This document shows, piece by piece, positions 1 through 8,274 of a stretch of 64,000 bases of DNA. The stretch is taken from contig NZ_JYBP01000003.1 in assembly GCF_000948285.1 (NCBI RefSeq), positions 1,054,001-1,118,000 of the forward strand, given 5' to 3'. This DNA is from Geobacillus kaustophilus (GTDB lineage: Bacteria; Bacillota; Bacilli; Bacillales; Anoxybacillaceae). Position 1 is the first letter of the stretch, and every line of letters starts with the position of its first letter. The translations under genes and the position numbers were made by a program. The notes beneath the pieces were generated by a model. That model was not told the origin of the DNA and did not search any database. It was given only the letters and a program-made list of their open reading frames with translations.

Positions 1-1
1 C

Positions 2-298
2 GTGATCGTGTTGGATCCGCTTCCAAGCGCGGTCATCGGCGGGGTGCTGGTCGGCGCGGTCATCGGCTTGATGCTGCGCGAGGAGACGAGCACGGGCGGG
101 ACCGATCTGCTCGCCCAGTTTATCGCTAGATGGACGAACTGGAACGTCGGGATCATCATTTTTGTCATTGACGCCGCCATTATTTCAGCTGGAAGCATGA
201 TCATCGATTCAGTGCCGTTTGTCCACTCGCTTGTCGTTGTCACGGTCGTCGGGGCGGTGACGACGATGTTGACGCGCGAAAAAACGATGGGGGTATAG
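2..298 (+). CDS. YitT-family membrane protein, C-terminal part
   Basis: The frame is already open at the window edge, so the true start lies upstream and about 98 C-terminal residues are visible. Three hydrophobic stretches and the motif TGGTDLLAQ are typical of the YitT/DUF161 integral membrane family, whose biochemical role is unknown. The protein ends soon after the last membrane segment, without the soluble DUF2179-type tail of longer relatives, which fits the short YpjC-like type. A strong hairpin overlaps the stop codon, so this is probably the last gene of its transcript. The family call is fairly secure; the function is not known. Confidence 0.75.
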   Translation: MIVLDPLPSAVIGGVLVGAVIGLMLREETSTGGTDLLAQFIARWTNWNVGIIIFVIDAAIISAGSMIIDSVPFVHSLVVVTVVGAVTTMLTREKTMGV

Positions 299-318
299 CT
301 CGAATCCCCATCGTTTTT
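285..318 (+). terminator. Rho-independent terminator after the YitT gene
   Basis: CGATGGGG (285-292) pairs with CCCCATCG (306-313) and is followed by five T. It overlaps the stop codon of the upstream gene. The 200 bases beyond it, up to the convergent protease gene, hold no gene that I can see. Confidence 0.8.
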
Positions 319-525
319 CGTTTCAGCAGATAGGCGCTCCTCTATGGGAATGCGGCACCGCTTGCCGACGCGGACTGCTCGTCACTGAAGGCGCCGTTTC
401 CAGCTGTTTGCTGATTTGATGCTGTGGGGGAGTTTTAACGTTGTTCCCACAGGGGATGAGAATCTTGTCCGTTTGATCTTTCCCAGCGAAGGGTTCCCCA
501 ATGCCATCGGCGGAAGGAGCATCGG

Positions 526-1887
526 TTATCGCTTAGCCAGCTCGAGCGCGCGATAGACATTGATGAGCCCGTAGCCATAATACGGATCTTTTCCTCTCTC
601 CCCCAAATCGTCAGCGCTTTCGAGAATAATGTCGCGCACTTCATCGTTCGAAAGCTGCGGGTTGATGGAGCGGATCAAGGCGGCGAGCGCGGTGACGTGC
701 GGCGCGGCCATCGATGTGCCGGAAAGCGCGGCGTACCGGTGGCCGGCAAACGTGCTGGCGATGTTCGTTCCAGGCGCGACGACGTCCACATAGTCGCCGT
801 AGTTGGAATAAAGCGCATAGGAAAGATCAGGGTTGACAGCCCCAACGCTGATCACTTCTGGATAGGCGGCTGGAAAGCTCGCCTGCGATGTGCTGTCATT
901 GCCGGAAGCGGCGACAAGCACGACATCATGAGCGTCGGCGTAGCGGATCGCTTCTTCGAGCACTGAGGACGGTTGGTAGTTGCCAAGGCTTAAGTTGATG
1001 ACTTTTGCCCCGTGGTCGACCGCCCAGCGGATTCCTTTCGCTACATCAATGCTCGTTCCGTAGCCGTCGGCGTTCAACGCTTTGACTGCCATGATCGGGT
1101 TGAACCATGTCATGCCGGCGACCCCTTCGCCGTTGTTCGGCTGTGAGGCGATGATGCCGGCGACATGGGTGCCATGGCCGTTTTCGTCAAGGGGCGAACG
1201 GTTGTCTGCCAACACGTTATATCCGGTGATCAGGCGCCGGGCTAAATCGGGATGGGTCAAATCAACTCCGCTGTCGATGATGGCGACAGCTACATTCCGC
1301 TGGCCGCGCGACAGCGTCCACCCCTCTTCCGTATGAATGGCCGGCAAGTTCCACTGGTAGCGGGTGTAAAACGAATCGTTCGGCAACAACGCTGGCTTGT
1401 TCCACTCATTTTGCATGTAAATGTAGTGCGGTTCGCAATAATCGACCATCGGAAGAGAGCGGAAATAGCGGCGCAACTCTTCGTACGTTTGCCTGCGCGA
1501 ACGGAATACAAACGCGTGATCGACCTGCTTGATGAGCTGGCCGGCGATGGCTGCCTCCATTTGTTTCAAGCGGCTTTCGGACGGCAATGCCCGAAAGCGG
1601 ACAGCGATCTCATTTGAAAAATAATGACTTCGATCGCCGCGGCGATTATGGAGGATTTCCCGAATGCGCGGGTGCTCGTTCAGCTGCTGTTTCAGCTGCT
1701 CGCCTGCACTTAGGCTGTCCAACGCGACAACGGTTGGATGGGTGGGTGCGACCTCGGCGTCAAACGGCTTCAGCCGCGGCGGAGCCGGGGCGTTTTCTTC
1801 TGGAGCCGGTCGCCCCAAGGCGGCTGCGGCGACGAGTAGAGCAACAACCGCGCTGGCCGCGGCCCATATTCGGTATCGGCGTTTCAC
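526..1887 (-). CDS. Secreted or membrane-anchored S8 (subtilisin-like) serine protease
   Basis: Subtilase of about 453 residues. The N-terminus is basic and then hydrophobic (residues about 5-25), a signal peptide or anchor, so the enzyme acts outside the membrane. A propeptide-like region (about 90-155) precedes the catalytic domain. The triad is visible: Asp in AIIDSGVD (about 205), His in NGHGTHVAG (about 238), Ser in SGTSMAAPH (about 392), with the oxyanion Asn in AASGND. The longest frame begins at a GTG (1894-1896) inside the Shine-Dalgarno AAGGAGGTG; the GTG at 1885-1887, eight bases after AGGAGG, is the better start. Monocistronic in this window. Substrate unknown. Confidence 0.9.
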   Translation of the reverse strand: MKRRYRIWAAASAVVALLVAAAALGRPAPEENAPAPPRLKPFDAEVAPTHPTVVALDSLSAGEQLKQQLNEHPRIREILHNRRGDRSHYFSNEIAVRFRALPSESRLKQMEAAIAGQLIKQVDHAFVFRSRRQTYEELRRYFRSLPMVDYCEPHYIYMQNEWNKPALLPNDSFYTRYQWNLPAIHTEEGWTLSRGQRNVAVAIIDSGVDLTHPDLARRLITGYNVLADNRSPLDENGHGTHVAGIIASQPNNGEGVAGMTWFNPIMAVKALNADGYGTSIDVAKGIRWAVDHGAKVINLSLGNYQPSSVLEEAIRYADAHDVVLVAASGNDSTSQASFPAAYPEVISVGAVNPDLSYALYSNYGDYVDVVAPGTNIASTFAGHRYAALSGTSMAAPHVTALAALIRSINPQLSNDEVRDIILESADDLGERGKDPYYGYGLINVYRALELAKR

Positions 1888-1940
1888 GCTGTTCACCTCC
1901 TTCGTTGTTAGGATGAGCGAATGGCGGGCAAATCATGAAA

Positions 1941-1973
1941 AATGGGATTCCCCTGCAGAGGGCGAATCCCATT
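1941..1973. repeat. 10-bp inverted repeat, possible terminator on the minus strand
   Basis: AATGGGATTC (1941-1950) and GAATCCCATT (1964-1973) form a perfect 10-bp stem. On the minus strand the stem is followed by a short T run. It lies upstream of the protease gene and at the degraded 5' side of the cytochrome c remnant, so it may once have ended a gene that is now lost. Confidence 0.5.
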
Positions 1974-2051
1974 TGTACGTTCAGCGGCCGACCGATTGCA
2001 TACAGATGCAATTTGAAGTTTTTACATTTGCGGCTTTTACCGAGCATTTGA

Positions 2052-3065
2052 TCGACTGTCGGGAGACCGAACAACGCCGCTTTCAGCAACAACGTGCATG
2101 CGCAAAACGCCGATTCGCTCGCGCAGGCGGAAATTAGCCAAGAACTGTTTGGCATTGACAAAGAAGTGTATATTGGCACGATTTTGCAAAACGCCGCCCA
2201 TCCGCGGTTTCGCTATCAGCCGACGACAAAGGAGAAACCGTCCGCCTTTTTCGCGAAAGTCGACCCGACGCCGAAAACGGTTGGCGTCAACCAGCTTGTC
2301 GCCCCGCCGCAGTTTCCGAAAGTCTCGCTTGCCGCTCCGGACGGGCTCGTCGTCAGCGAGCCAGGCTACCGTTTTAATGAGCAAAACAATGCCGTGGCCG
2401 CTTGGCAAAATACGCTCAATCCTCCGCCGCCAAACGAACGAATCAACGAGGAGAGGGCGGCGAGAGGAAGAGAGGTGTTTGTCCGCGCCGGTTGCATCCG
2501 CTGTCATGCCGGGGCGTATTTAACGAACAACCGCGTCATCGCTGCCAATGTGATCGGCACCGAGCCGTCGCGGGCCCAGGCGCTGAAAAAGACAGAGAAC
2601 GTGTTCGGGGAGGCGGTGATTTACGCTCCGAATACGCCGGTGCCGATTCCGAAAGGAGCGAAAGTATTGAAAGTGCCGACCGATCATTTAGACCCGGAAC
2701 AAATCCGGCTTGCTTTCGCCCACGGTGATTCACCGGGGGGGTATAAAGTGCCAAGCCTCATCGGGCTTGCCTGGAGCGCCCCGTACTTGCACGATGGGGG
2801 TGTGGCCGTCGGGCCGAACGGGGAACTTGGGCTTTCAGATACGGTTGGAAAAGGCGTTGCTCCTGATGCGCGCAACAGCTTACGGGCGTTGATCGACCGG
2901 ACATGGCGCCAGCGCGTCATTGCCGCGAACGCTGCCGATCCAGCTTTGAAGGCAGTGCATGTGACGGGCGCCGGACATGGGTATTGGATCGACTGCCAGG
3001 CCGGATTCACGAAGGAAGAGCAAGAAGCGGTATTGGACTATTTGTTGTCGCTCACCTCGCGCTGA
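2052..3065 (+). pseudogene. 5'-truncated c-type cytochrome (electron transport protein) remnant
   Basis: The frame is open from 2052 (a TGA lies at 2049) to 3065. It encodes a cytochrome c-like domain with the heme motif CIRCH and, further on, a candidate axial-ligand region (KVPSLIGLAW). A c-type cytochrome needs export, yet there is no signal peptide, and neither the GTG at 2094 nor any later start has a ribosome binding site. The visible part reads like the C-terminal two thirds of a larger di-heme-type electron transfer protein. I therefore call it a truncated gene; a short cytosolic protein is the unlikely alternative. The loss of the 5' end is seen, the ancestral function is inferred. 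Confidence 0.65.
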
Positions 3066-3167
3066 CCGCATCGTGCGTCGTTTATTCTGCGCTCATGCCG
3101 CTGGGAATAGTTCCCTTGCAACGCTGTTATAAGACGGCTCACACTAATAGGCAAGGGAGGGAAAGCG

Positions 3168-3308
3168 ATGAACGAAACATGTTTTTACTGTCAGTGCGAG
3201 TGCGATGACAAGGTGCATTACGTATCGTTCCATACGAATGGCGAAGAACGTGAAGAGGCGCTTTGCCCAGAATGTTACCAAGAATGGCTGCAGGGCATGA
3301 AAGGTTGA
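3168..3308 (+). CDS. Small cysteine-rich protein with two CxxC pairs
   Basis: A 46-residue protein beginning MNETCFYCQCECDD. The spaced pairs CFYC and CPEC, plus two extra cysteines between them, suggest one zinc ribbon-like site. The start is ATG with a good site (GGGAGGGAAAGCG) just upstream. The gene stands alone between the cytochrome remnant and a convergent gene and is closed by a strong bidirectional terminator. I do not recognise a named family. Its small size, strong start signal and coherent Cys spacing argue for a real gene. Confidence 0.6.
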   Translation: MNETCFYCQCECDDKVHYVSFHTNGEEREEALCPECYQEWLQGMKG

Positions 3309-3363
3309 CCTTTCTTCCTGCTTTCGTTTCGCTCGGAAGCGGGGCTTTTTCGCGAAATGATGA

Positions 3364-3403
3364 TGAAAAAAACCGCACCGTGGTCAAACCGGTGCGGTTT
3401 TTT
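3364..3403. terminator. Bidirectional terminator between convergent genes
   Basis: AACCGCACCG (3371-3380) pairs with CGGTGCGGTT (3390-3399), flanked by A and T runs on both sides, so it can stop transcription from either strand. It overlaps the stop codon of the minus-strand gene. Confidence 0.85.
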
Positions 3404-3740
3404 GGGACAGCGGCGGAGTGGCGATGATGTCCGACAAATCGCCGTCTTCGTCATAGGCGCGGTAGACAGCGGCTTTCGTACGCGGAGCATGGACCGATAA
3501 AAAGAGAATGCGCTCCTTGCCTTCGCGGGCGACTTTCGTTTCCATTTTCAATGACACTCCGTTTATCGTGAGCGAGTAGAACCGGTACGTCAAGCCAAGC
3601 CACGTGCGTTCTGACCGAACGGTATCCGGATGATGGCGGATGAACGCAGCGAGCTCGGCGAACGAATGCATTTCCCGCTCGAGCCATTCACGGATGGCGT
3701 TTGCCGCCTGCTCCAACCAACTTTTCCAAGACGTTTTCAT
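3384..3740 (-). CDS. Hypothetical protein, about 118 residues
   Basis: I do not recognise this family. The protein is soluble, with an amphipathic N-terminal half rich in Trp, Glu and Arg (MKTSWKSWLEQAANAIREW) and a C-terminal half of likely beta strands. Of three possible starts (3749, 3746, 3740) the ATG at 3738-3740 is best, because AAAAAGGTGAT precedes it at proper spacing while the first two overlap that site. It is convergent with the small Cys-rich gene and lies downstream of, and on the same strand as, the histidine kinase gene, so the two could share a transcript. Confidence 0.6.
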   Translation of the reverse strand: MKTSWKSWLEQAANAIREWLEREMHSFAELAAFIRHHPDTVRSERTWLGLTYRFYSLTINGVSLKMETKVAREGKERILFLSVHAPRTKAAVYRAYDEDGDLSDIIATPPLSQKTAPV

Positions 3741-3784
3741 CGGCATCACCTTTTTTCATCCATCATGCCCATTTCCGCTGTTCA

Positions 3785-4909
3785 TTATACAGGGAGGCGG
3801 ATGGAAAACGTCGTCACGTTGTCATCGGAAAAACAGCAGATGTCTCCACCGTGATCTTCGATGACTTTTTTGCAAATGTATAAGCCGATGCCGGTTCCAA
3901 GCTTTTTCGTCGTAAAAAACGGCTCGAAAATCGTTTCTACAATGTCGGCCGGAATCGACGGACCGTTGTTGGCGATTTCGATGATGATGCTTCCGTCTTG
4001 GCAACGGGCGGCGATGTTGATCCGCCGCGGTTTTTCCTTCTCTTTCACCGCTTCGATCGAGTTGAGCAAAATGTTCACCAGCACCTGGCGCAGCTGATCT
4101 TTATAGGCAAATATATGTATGGATTCATCGATCGCCACCGAAAGGTCGACATCACTGTCGACGATCGTGGCGTATAAAAACTCGATAATTTCCTCCAACA
4201 GCTGGCGCAGCGAAAACATTTCTTTTTCGCTTTCAACAATTTCTTTGCGTGAGGCATGCAAAAATTGTGAAATGCGAAATTTCAGCTGTTGCAACTCATG
4301 GTCGATAATGTCTAAATAAGGAAGATGCGGATATTCAAATTTCAATAATTGAATAAAACCGATAATAGCCGTAAGCGGGTTGCGAAACTCATGGACAAAA
4401 CTCGATGACATTTGCCCAAGCAACGTGAGCCGGTCTTGATGAGACTTGGCGATGAGCGTGTTTTTTTCATGCAATTCTTTTTCTTTTAGCTCATTGTATT
4501 TTGTGACAGCATGAAACAAAAATTGGTCAAACAGCTCGTTCAAATGGTCGATGAGCGGGGCCAACTCTGTGACCGACAGCGGCGCGGCCAGCGCGTGGTT
4601 GATGACGAGCCGCCGCCCGAGGTTGACGTTGTAGACGAGGGCGCCGATGCCGGCGTTCATTTCCGCCCGCTCTTTGGCGATTTTGTTGGCTAACCGTTCG
4701 ATCGTCTCGCCGGATAGCGACTGCAGCAGGGCTCCTTTGACGAGCTCAAATACTGCTAAGCCGTTTTGTTCGACGCAGTCAATGTATTTGTCATCGTTGG
4801 CGATTTTCATATGCTGCCGCCAATAGGCGAGAAAGTTCGGCAAATGGGCTTCTAAATGGGTGACGAGCTGCTGTGCCGCAGATGCCAAAAAAGCCACCTC
4901 GCTTTCCAT
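3785..4909 (-). CDS. Soluble sensor histidine kinase, sporulation-kinase type
   Basis: Histidine kinase of 374 residues with no membrane segment. Residues about 1-140 form a helical sensor region resembling the HisK_N domain of Bacillus sporulation kinases. A short coiled linker leads to the H box (SSFVHEFRNPLTA, His about 173), then the N box (ILLNSIEAV), a D/G box (IEIANNGPSIP) and the F/G2 boxes (FEPFFTTKKLGTGIGLY). It should autophosphorylate and feed a response regulator, perhaps the Spo0 phosphorelay; no regulator gene is adjacent. The start is uncertain: the ATG at 4909 has no clear ribosome site, while a TTG at 4886-4888 follows GAGGTGG. Confidence 0.85.
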   Translation of the reverse strand: MESEVAFLASAAQQLVTHLEAHLPNFLAYWRQHMKIANDDKYIDCVEQNGLAVFELVKGALLQSLSGETIERLANKIAKERAEMNAGIGALVYNVNLGRRLVINHALAAPLSVTELAPLIDHLNELFDQFLFHAVTKYNELKEKELHEKNTLIAKSHQDRLTLLGQMSSSFVHEFRNPLTAIIGFIQLLKFEYPHLPYLDIIDHELQQLKFRISQFLHASRKEIVESEKEMFSLRQLLEEIIEFLYATIVDSDVDLSVAIDESIHIFAYKDQLRQVLVNILLNSIEAVKEKEKPRRINIAARCQDGSIIIEIANNGPSIPADIVETIFEPFFTTKKLGTGIGLYICKKVIEDHGGDICCFSDDNVTTFSIRLPV

Positions 4910-5040
4910 CGTTTATCTTTTATTATAAGGGGGAAGATCGGACTAGAACAGGGGAAAAATCGCAATCGGTCCGGCCGAACGAACGTCCTTTTGCTAAAAA
5001 CGATCCAAAAACACCTGGTGTTGCGGGCGGGACAGACTGT

Positions 5041-5070
5041 TTGAACGAAAAAAGAAAAATCATTTATAAT
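5041..5070 (+). promoter_or_regulatory. SigA-type promoter of the cysteine synthase gene
   Basis: TTGAAC (5041-5046), an 18-base spacer and TATAAT (5065-5070), placed about 40 bases before the GTG start. I see no T-box or S-box leader here. Confidence 0.65.
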
Positions 5071-5112
5071 GAATGAGGCAAACAAATATTTTGCAAAAGG
5101 TTGGGGACGATC

Positions 5113-6036
5113 GTGAAATTGTATGACTCGATTTTAGATTTGATCGGCGGCACGCCGATTGTGAAGTTGCGGCGCCTTCCTGATCCGAACGGCGCGGATG
5201 TATATATGAAGCTTGAATCGTTCAATCCGGGCGGCAGCGTCAAAGACCGGCCCGCTTGGGAAATGATCCGCCGCGCCGAGGCGGAAGGGAAAATTGCGCC
5301 TGGAAAAAGCACGATCATCGAACCGACGTCCGGCAACACCGGCATCGGCCTGGCGATGGTGTGCGCCGCCCGCGGCTACCGTTGCATCATTACAATGCCC
5401 GACAACGCGACGGTCGAACGGGTGAAAATTTTAAAGGCGTACGGAGCCGAAGTCTATTTGACGCCGGCGGAGAAGCGGATGCAAGGGGCGATTGATGAGG
5501 CGAACCGGCTCGCTCACGAAATCCCTGACAGCTTTATCCCGATGCAGTTTGAAAACCCGGCCAATCCGGATGCGCATCGGCATACAACAGCGGTGGAAAT
5601 TTACGAAGCGTTTGACGGGCGGCTCGATGCGTTCGTGTTAACCGCCGGCACCGGCGGGACGGTGACCGGAACAGGAGAGGAGCTGAAAAAGCGCATTCCG
5701 AATTTGCGCATTTACGTCGTCGAGCCGTACGGCTCGCCCGTCTTGTCGGGCGGCAAGCCGGGGCCGCACAAAATTCCTGGCACCGGTCCTGGTTTTATTC
5801 CGAAAATTTTAAACCGCTCGATTTACGACGACATTTTTTTGATTAAAGATGAAGACGCCCAGCAGATGGCCCGCCAGCTCGCGGCGAAGGAAGGCATTTT
5901 CGTCGGCGCCTCCGCGGCAGCGAGCGCTTATCACGCCATCAAAGTGGCGAAACAGCTGCCAAAAGGAGCGCGCGTCCTTTGCATGGCGCCCGATTCCGGC
6001 GAGCGGTATTTGTCATCCGATTTATTCGCTGATTGA
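5113..6036 (+). CDS. Cysteine synthase / O-acetylserine (thiol)-lyase family
   Basis: PLP-dependent enzyme of 307 residues that replaces the acetoxy group of O-acetylserine with a thiol (sulfide for CysK, homocysteine for MccA-type paralogues). The PLP lysine lies in NPGGSVKDR (about residue 44), the substrate loop is TSGNTG, and the phosphate loop is GTGGTVTG. The frame is open from TTG 5101, but GTG 5113 is preferred because GGGGA lies six bases upstream. It has its own promoter and a strong terminator, so it is monocistronic. Bacilli carry several paralogues (CysK, YtkP, MccA) and I cannot tell which this is from sequence alone. Confidence 0.85.
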   Translation: MKLYDSILDLIGGTPIVKLRRLPDPNGADVYMKLESFNPGGSVKDRPAWEMIRRAEAEGKIAPGKSTIIEPTSGNTGIGLAMVCAARGYRCIITMPDNATVERVKILKAYGAEVYLTPAEKRMQGAIDEANRLAHEIPDSFIPMQFENPANPDAHRHTTAVEIYEAFDGRLDAFVLTAGTGGTVTGTGEELKKRIPNLRIYVVEPYGSPVLSGGKPGPHKIPGTGPGFIPKILNRSIYDDIFLIKDEDAQQMARQLAAKEGIFVGASAAASAYHAIKVAKQLPKGARVLCMAPDSGERYLSSDLFAD

Positions 6037-6111
6037 GCGGACGGCTCATGGGCGAAAAAAATCGAGCTGTTGGCTGCACTGTCCGCCCTTTGCCATGCAT
6101 GGGAAGGCAAG

Positions 6112-6146
6112 CATTCCTCTCCGCCAAAAAGGAGAGGAATGTTTTT
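6112..6146 (+). terminator. Terminator of the cysteine synthase gene
   Basis: CATTCCTCTCC (6112-6122) pairs perfectly with GGAGAGGAATG (6131-6141), followed by five T. Confidence 0.9.
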
Positions 6147-6161
6147 GTTTGGGTATTTCGG

Positions 6162-6605
6162 CCCTGGTCATTGCCGGCGCTGTTGTTGGACGTGGCGCAA
6201 ATCGCGATGGGGGCTTACCTCGGTTTAATGCTTAAGCCAGCCCGCATCGCAGAAAAGGGAAGAGTCATGCTGGCGGCTGTGGCAACCGGGTTGGCGCTCA
6301 TTTTGTTTTCCATGGCTTCGGCGTTTGTGTTAACGGCTCTGCACGGTGTGCCGTATTTGACGGCGTTCATCGCCTTGGCGCCGGGGGGCATGGATCAAAT
6401 GGGAATTTTGGCGCAGGAAGCAACTGCCGACCTTGCCGTTGTGACAAGTTATCAAATGTTCCGCATTTTTTTCATTTTGCTTGTCGTCCCGCCGGTGTTG
6501 AAAAAATGGTTTGCCGCCCGCTGGTTTCGATGGATCGAACGACGGACCATACATCATGGTGGACGGTCCATGCAGTCTGCGTCAATCAAAAAGAAAGGGC
6601 TGTGA
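6162..6605 (+). pseudogene. C-terminal fragment of an AbrB-family (ammonia monooxygenase-like) membrane protein
   Basis: From about 6162 the frame encodes the C-terminal part of the AbrB/DUF1112-type membrane family, with hydrophobic helices and the motif LAPGGMDQMGILAQE followed by ADLAVVTSYQMFRI. Intact members are about 350 residues and contain two such repeats; here only the last 148 residues or so remain. The frame continues upstream only through the terminator of the preceding gene, where the codons have no similarity to the family and no ribosome site. A deletion appears to have joined the terminator to the middle of this gene, so it is probably non-functional. Confidence 0.65.
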
Positions 6606-6653
6606 CAAGAAACAAATATATGTTAAACTAGAAAGAAAAAGGAGGGGGTTGCC

Positions 6654-7292
6654 ATGAACCATTCGACCGTTTATCGTCCGCATAGCCCAGTGGCAAAATT
6701 GGCGGTTTCCTTTTTAGCGGCGCTGGCCGTCGCGACGGCGGGGCTGTATGCCGGGCAATGGGTGCCGGTGGGGATGTATTTGCCGCTTTATGCTCTTGAA
6801 CTGATTTTGCTTCTTGTTATGATTTTCGCCCGCAGCAAAAAAGCGGTCGGCTATCCGCTCATGTTTGCGTTTATGTTCGTGTCGGGCGCGACGCTCTATC
6901 CGTTGATCGGCTATTACATTTCCGTCATCGGCGCCTCGGCGGTGTTCAAAGCGTTCGCATTGGCGGTCGTGTCGTTTTCCGGCGTCGCCATTTATGCGGC
7001 GAGAACGAAGGAAGATTTTTCGTTCCTCGGTGGCTTTCTCATGCTCGGGGCGTTTGCCTTGCTCGGCTTGCTCATCATTCAATGGTTTATCCCGTTTTCA
7101 AGCGTCGGGCAAATGGGGATTGCCGCGTTAGGGATTTTGATTTTCCTCGGTTTTACGATTTACGATATTAACCGCTTGGCCCGCTATGGCTTTACGGAAG
7201 CGGATATTCCGATGATTGTCGTCAATATTTATCTTGATTTCATTAACTTGTTTGTTTATATTTTGCGCTTTTTCGCCAGCGATGAGGACTGA
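6654..7292 (+). CDS. Bax inhibitor-1 / YetJ-type membrane protein
   Basis: Integral membrane protein of 212 residues with about seven transmembrane helices and a short acidic C-terminus (ASDED). It belongs to the BI-1/YccA/TMBIM family; the Bacillus member YetJ is a pH-sensitive calcium leak channel gated by a pair of aspartates. Aspartates in the equivalent regions are present in YDINRL and NIYLDFINLF. The ATG start follows AAGGAGGGGG. It is monocistronic with a clear terminator. The family call is firm; calcium flux is inferred from YetJ. Confidence 0.9.
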   Translation: MNHSTVYRPHSPVAKLAVSFLAALAVATAGLYAGQWVPVGMYLPLYALELILLLVMIFARSKKAVGYPLMFAFMFVSGATLYPLIGYYISVIGASAVFKAFALAVVSFSGVAIYAARTKEDFSFLGGFLMLGAFALLGLLIIQWFIPFSSVGQMGIAALGILIFLGFTIYDINRLARYGFTEADIPMIVVNIYLDFINLFVYILRFFASDED

Positions 7293-7303
7293 GCGTCAAA
7301 AAA

Positions 7304-7333
7304 GGGCTGCCCCAAAGGGAGCAGCCCTTTTTC
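7304..7333 (+). terminator. Terminator after the BI-1 gene
   Basis: GGGCTGC (7304-7310) pairs with GCAGCCC (7321-7327), followed by five T; an A run precedes it. Confidence 0.85.
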
Positions 7334-7476
7334 CATGGCAGAGGCACGGATCAAAGCGGCAAGTCGAAATGGTGCGGCTGTTTTTTACGGCACTAAAGAT
7401 GAAACGCGGTGAGGCAGGAATCGGCAAACGGTGGAGCGAATATAGAGAAAGAAATGGAGAAGAAAGGGGCCTCATG

Positions 7477-8274
7477 ATGAAATTTGCCGTCAATGTATCG
7501 ACGATTTTCACGGAAGCGCCGTTTCTCGCCCGGTTTGCCAAGGCGAGGCAGCACGGGTTTTCGCTCGTCGAGTGCCAGTTTCCGTACGCGGCGGCGCCTG
7601 AGGCGATCGTCGGTGAACTTGAAGAATGCGGGCTGTCCCTTGTTTCGATCAACTTGCCGGCCGGCGATTGGGAGAAGGGGGAGCGCGGGCTCGCCATCTT
7701 TCCTAACCGTCATGATGAATTTCGGCGTGCACTAGAGGAAGGAGTGCGTTATGCGCTCGCGCTCGGTGCACCGCATCTTCATTGCATGGCCGGAGTGTTG
7801 CCAAGGGACTTGCCGCGCGAGCGGGCGAAGGAGACGTATATGCGCCGCATTGACGAAGCGGCGGCAACGCTTGCTGTTCATGGCTTGACGCTGACGATTG
7901 AACCAATCAATCCGTTCGATATGCCCGGCTACTTTTTAACCGATATTGACGAAGCGGCGGCGATTGTCCGCGATCTCGGCAGGACGAATGTGAAATTGCA
8001 ATATGACGTTTATCATATGGCTCGGCTTGGGCGCGATGTGACGGCGACGTTTGCCGCCTACGCCCCGCTCATCGCGCATGTGCAATTCGCTGACGCCCCC
8101 GGGCGGCATGAGCCGGGGACGGGAGGGCTTCCGTATCGCGAGATTTTCGCATTTTTGCAAGAGTGCGGCTACAATGGAGCGATTGGCCTTGAGTACATTC
8201 CGTCAGGGGAAAGCAGCGAAAGCTTTTCTTGGTATGATGAATATCGGAGCGGCACGAAAGGAGGTGACCGATGA
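7477..8274 (+). CDS. hyi: Hydroxypyruvate isomerase
   Basis: TIM-barrel isomerase of about 265 residues that interconverts hydroxypyruvate and tartronate semialdehyde. Family signs are the N-terminal strand MKFAVNVSTIFTE, the region EPINPFDMPGYFL, the metal ligands around QYDVYHMAR, and HVQFADAPGRHEPGTG. A long open frame runs in from 7216, but the usual N-terminus begins at ATG 7474 or 7477 after GAAAGGGG; I chose 7477. It overlaps the next gene by four bases (ATGA), so the two are translationally coupled. Together they convert C3 intermediates of glyoxylate metabolism to glycerate, but no glyoxylate carboligase gene is visible nearby. Confidence 0.85.
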   Translation: MKFAVNVSTIFTEAPFLARFAKARQHGFSLVECQFPYAAAPEAIVGELEECGLSLVSINLPAGDWEKGERGLAIFPNRHDEFRRALEEGVRYALALGAPHLHCMAGVLPRDLPRERAKETYMRRIDEAAATLAVHGLTLTIEPINPFDMPGYFLTDIDEAAAIVRDLGRTNVKLQYDVYHMARLGRDVTATFAAYAPLIAHVQFADAPGRHEPGTGGLPYREIFAFLQECGYNGAIGLEYIPSGESSESFSWYDEYRSGTKGGDR

